Of a stretch of 64,000 nucleotides of DNA, positions 60,204 to 64,000 are shown one piece after another. Within the stretch, counting starts at the first letter, position 1. Each line of letters opens with the position of its first letter. Below the pieces are notes generated by a model. It was not told the origin of the DNA and made no database searches. It saw only the letters and a list, made by a program, of their open reading frames with translations. The stretch is from Albula goreensis (taxonomy: Eukaryota; Chordata; Actinopteri; Albuliformes; Albulidae), in assembly GCA_022829145.1 (NCBI GenBank), contig CM040753.1, positions 20,299,884 through 20,363,883 on the forward strand. The letters are read 5' to 3'. The translations under genes were made by a program, and so were the position numbers.

Positions 60204-62340
60204 GTGAGCACTGAGTTTCGTTCCCTTGGGGTTGTGGGATTGCTTAGACTGCTGCAAAGGCAGAAAAAAAAACACAGGAGATGTAATGCCTGCCTGTCAA
60301 TTCACTATGCCCCTGAAAATGAATTGCCAATAACAAAATTTCTGAAGAGATTTGTGCTTTGTGTTTTCTATGCACAGCTAATGTGATGGATTGCTGAATT
60401 TGGTATAAAAAGATTAGTTTAAAGGCTGTTGGGTGGCTCGTACTATTAAGGCACTGTCCCAGTGTGTGGATGAGACCCATGATCTGTTATTCAGCAACAT
60501 ATCATTTCTGACTGTGGCCAGCGATGCATAATTAGCCATTCAGCCATTCAGCAGAAATATCTGGATATAACTGCTCACTTGAAAATCTCCACTGACCAAT
60601 CAGATGCCCACGTCCTGCCTGTGCAGAGCAGCACTTGAAGTGTCTTCCTCTGGCTCATGTATGCAAACTCAATGTGCGGACTGTGCTATGAAACGATGTG
60701 TGAGCTGACATGGCGTATCGCAGAAGAGAGCTCATGCTTGTCTGTGCTCTCCCAAACCACTAACAGATTTTGCAGTAATGCCTGCAAAAGTAGCCTGCAA
60801 TGAGTACAATTGGTCTTTCCAAAAAAAAGCATTTGACAAAGTGATTATTGTTCAGACCATGTTAAGACCAAGTAAGGTTTGACACAAATTTACCTTGCAT
60901 ATATCCAGTGTGCTTTTTAAAACAGCAAAATATTTGCAGTGTGATATTGTTGCGTGCATGGGTCTTTCACAGACACATTACCTTTTCCTTACCACTGGGT
61001 TGTCAGGGATTGAGCCAATTGATTGTCATCCATATTATCAATCAAATGATTAAAGAAAAGGTCTGTTTCATAAGAGGTTAAATGCTATTTAGGTGACTTT
61101 GGAATCTGTTTTGTAACATTTTGTTATGTTCTGCATTTCATTTTTCTTCACAGGGGAATATAGTCTCAATAGCTTTCAAATCATGCAAATGAATACAACC
61201 AAATATAACCTTTTGCTGCATGTAACCCTTTTATTGTGTTGACATTGATTACTGTAATCAAATTCAGAGACTCCTATCCACCAGAGGAAAAAATTCAAGG
61301 ACAAGTGCATTCAAGGCATGGATGAGAACTAGGCTGGCTTTTTACAATTCCTTTAAGCATGCCAGAGATGAAGTGCAATCTGAGTCAACTTCACCTAAAT
61401 CTTCTGCATAAACTGGTGGGCATACATCTGAGGTGCAAACATACACAGAAATGCAGACACTAATTTGTATAGTTAAATAAAGTGGCTGGAGGCCATCTGT
61501 CAAACGATGTGCCAAGACATGAGGCCAAAATACACAACGCAGAGCTGAGATCATCAATCAAAGACAAGATTCAGAAATCTGTAACAGGCAGGCTGGAATG
61601 CTGCCTCTACTTCAGCAAACTGAGTCTTTGCAGGTGCTGTGGAAGTGGAGGGACACTATAGTATGTCACTGGACATGACATACTGGAGTCAACTGCTCCA
61701 TGCTGTCATATATTCATTACCGTTTCATTTAATTAAGTTCAATTTCATTTTAATTAAGTAGTACTTGTATAGCATTTTTACAACACAGTTTATTTGTTGT
61801 TAGGTACCATAATGTTATACATTTGGGTCAAAATAGATTTTTTGCAATACTGACAAGTGTAAGACAACAGTACAATGTGAATCAAATAAGTATGTAAACC
61901 AGGCCATATAATAAGTGGAAAGTCTGCATAACACAAGCTTTCACAACAACACCTTGGAGATCAATTCCCAGCCCATACCAGTTCCTCCCATGCAAACGAG
62001 TCTCCTGGCATTGGGCTGGAATCAATGTCCTATTACTATGCATTGGAATAGCTTTTCTGAACTGGCCTTGTCCTCTTGTCCAGCTTATTTATTGAAAGAC
62101 TGTGTGCTGTTTGGACTTTTCTGTGGACTTAAGCTTTGCCAAGGTGCATTGGACACGGCCTCACGTAATCTACAGTCTGCTGATCACCTTGTGTTTCTGA
62201 ATCCGCTACATTATTAATCCCTGTAAGGGAGAATGGCTTCCTTGAATTTTCAAGGTTTGAGGTAAATAAGGATTTTCCCCCCATTCATTTGTATCCCATA
62301 CAGTTCGCTCTTTTATTTTCCTCTGCTTCTCACTCCATTC
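60204..62340. other. Intron after the second linker exon
   Basis: AT-rich unique DNA. A GGTGGCTCG...TTAAGGCACTGTCC stretch at 60431-60460 recalls a fish tRNA-SINE head but lacks a B-box. The next linker exon and RRM3 are not seen. Confidence 0.5.
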
Positions 62341-64000
62341 AAGCACTGAATTATTCAATATTCATTCCATTGAAGAAGCGTACCACATCATCAGTGAGGC
62401 TCTGTATTTAAAATCCGAAACACCTGAAACACAGTACAGGTGTCTCAAAATCCTGCCATATAATTCATCTGCCTGAAGTGCTGCAGGCTTATCGATCACG
62501 TGCCAAAATGATGCAGTCCACCAGCAACACTTTCCTGTGTTGTGCAAGGCCTGATCTGATCATTCTCACAACGAGAAAAGCCTAAAACTCAGGCACCTCC
62601 AAAAGCTCTGTCAATGCAGAGAAATCTAATAACAACTATCTTAATGTGCATTTAAATTTTAATCCAAACTCAAGGACTCGGATCAACGTCTGCAGATGGC
62701 TAACAAAGTTGCACGGATAATCCAGGCCTTGTATTGCCTCAGAGCTGACATTTAAAGAAAACAAAAACACTGTGTCTACCAGCTCGTGGTACACTCTAAA
62801 TCTGGTATCAGTAAATGGCACTGGGGTTACTTCTATAAAATATGACGAGAGTAACCCCTGAGATCTCGTCCTTTCCGCTCGCATTAACCTGTGATCAAAA
62901 CTACAGAGCTTGCATGTGACAGCGCAAAGTTGAGAGGGATTTCAAAGGTTAAGGGCACTCTCTGAAAACAATGAAACATCCATTTGATCAACAGATGTAA
63001 GCGTTTTAAGCCTGATGATGCATAAGCAGCCAGCCAGATGGTTCACTTGATTAGCGCATGTATCCTTACAGTGATGCACGATGAGACTGCAGCAAAGTAA
63101 TATTTAGCAGGTGCAGCTCCTGAGGTAAAGGAAATAAAAAGCACAGGTCACTAATCCACATCTTGCCCTCTTACTTTTCTTTCTTACTCAATTTCATACA
63201 TAGTGTTATGAGTTTTTTGTTCTCTGAAATCAAATTTCAAAATGTGTTAGTCATAGCTAACTATGTTACATTGATAGAGCTGTGATATTGAATAGAGGTA
63301 TGAAACAAAAAAGCAACAATAACATCTGAGGGCAATAAAAAAATCTGAAATTAGTGTTATTAATTTATTTTACTATGGGAACCCTGAAGTATGCTCAGGG
63401 AAATGGTCTATAAAAGTATGGAGGATTCTGGATAATGTTAGCTTGGGGAGAGTATCTTAGAACAGTTCACTCAGGTACAAGTCACACAGATAATGGACTG
63501 CTCCCCATTTCCTTCACAGTCCTGAAGGAGGTACGGAGTGCTCTGTCGAGTGAGTGCGAGCACGGTTACATCACTGATACATGTAGGGGGGAGGCAGTGT
63601 ATTGAGGTCAAAACGCATGAGGCAGGATAATTCCATTGTGACTGATGCCACAGTTCAAGGTAATGAGGTGTCAGATGCTCCGCATTCCCTTTGACCCCCT
63701 GAAAGTCTCCGAGTTCTCACTGCCTCTCGAGACTACTTCACCTTGAGTTGTCGTATGTCACATTAGCCACCATGGAATTCGTCCCCTGTGGTTTAAAGGA
63801 CAACTCCTGAACTACATCTTCTAAAATATATATTGCATACCCAAAGGCATTTGCTACCATAAATGCAGTGGTAATGGGCCTGTAACGTGCCATCACTATT
63901 TAGCAGTCTTGAAAGGCAACCCACCACCACAAGTGCACCTCAGGTTTCCAAGGGTGTGAGAAGACAGAGAAATTTTCTGATTAATCAATACCAAAACTGG
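62341..64000. other. Unassigned intronic DNA to the window end
   Basis: No exon recognised. Blocks at 62360-62930 and 63520-63790 are GC-balanced and might be regulatory. The gene must continue beyond the window, since RRM3 is absent. Confidence 0.5.

Noticed and set aside
60431-60475. Possible tRNA-SINE head (GGTGGCTCG..., AAGGCACTGTCC)
   Set aside because: A-box weak and B-box not visible; too short to call.

Overview
The window looks like vertebrate nuclear DNA, most likely from a ray-finned fish. The evidence is split exons with GT-AG introns, many dinucleotide, tetranucleotide and pentanucleotide microsatellites, a degraded CR1/L2-type LINE 3' end, a tRNA-like SINE remnant, and one recognisable gene: a CELF-family (CUGBP/Elav-like) RNA-binding protein on the + strand. 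Species is not determinable from what I can see. The LINE tail would fit many fish lineages.

Layout. Positions 1-41776 hold no exon I can recognise. They read as intron (or upstream DNA) of the CELF gene, carrying simple repeats, a roughly 2.5-kb, roughly 70-copy 35-bp minisatellite (16.67-19.18 kb), and several stretches that look like conserved non-coding regulatory DNA (10.3, 15.1, 16.1, 19.6, 20.4, 29.5 and 32.9 kb). Four coding exons follow: 41777-41905 and 43567-43646 (together RRM2), then 51187-51333 and 60038-60182 (start of the linker between RRM2 and RRM3). Exon phases join cleanly (1-1, 0-0, 0-0, exit phase 1) and give about 166 residues. Residue choices in the RRM2 and first linker exons match CELF5 better than CELF4, CELF3 or CELF6, as I recall those families. 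The last exon is intermediate between CELF4 and CELF5. Exons for RRM1 and RRM3 were not found and should lie outside the window, although a very short exon could have been missed.

The most interesting signals concern splicing of this splicing regulator. Exon 51187 has a second good acceptor exactly 27 nt upstream, and exon 60038-60182 has a second good donor exactly 21 nt downstream; both keep frame. The 3' end of the 80-nt RRM2 exon, with its donor, is duplicated 80 bp downstream with the copy's GT changed to GG. A UG tract sits inside the acceptor region of that same exon. Long UG tracts upstream and CA tracts downstream bracket the two RRM2 exons and could pair. The minisatellite contains no AG on the sense strand, repeats a branch-point-like TGCTGAC about 70 times, and ends in a consensus-quality acceptor followed 70 nt later by a good donor. 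CELF proteins bind UG-rich RNA, so autoregulation or decoy binding is a testable idea, not a demonstrated one.

I saw no CRISPR array, operon, rRNA, intact tRNA gene, intact transposon or other protein-coding gene. Most long open frames here are products of stop-free simple repeats.
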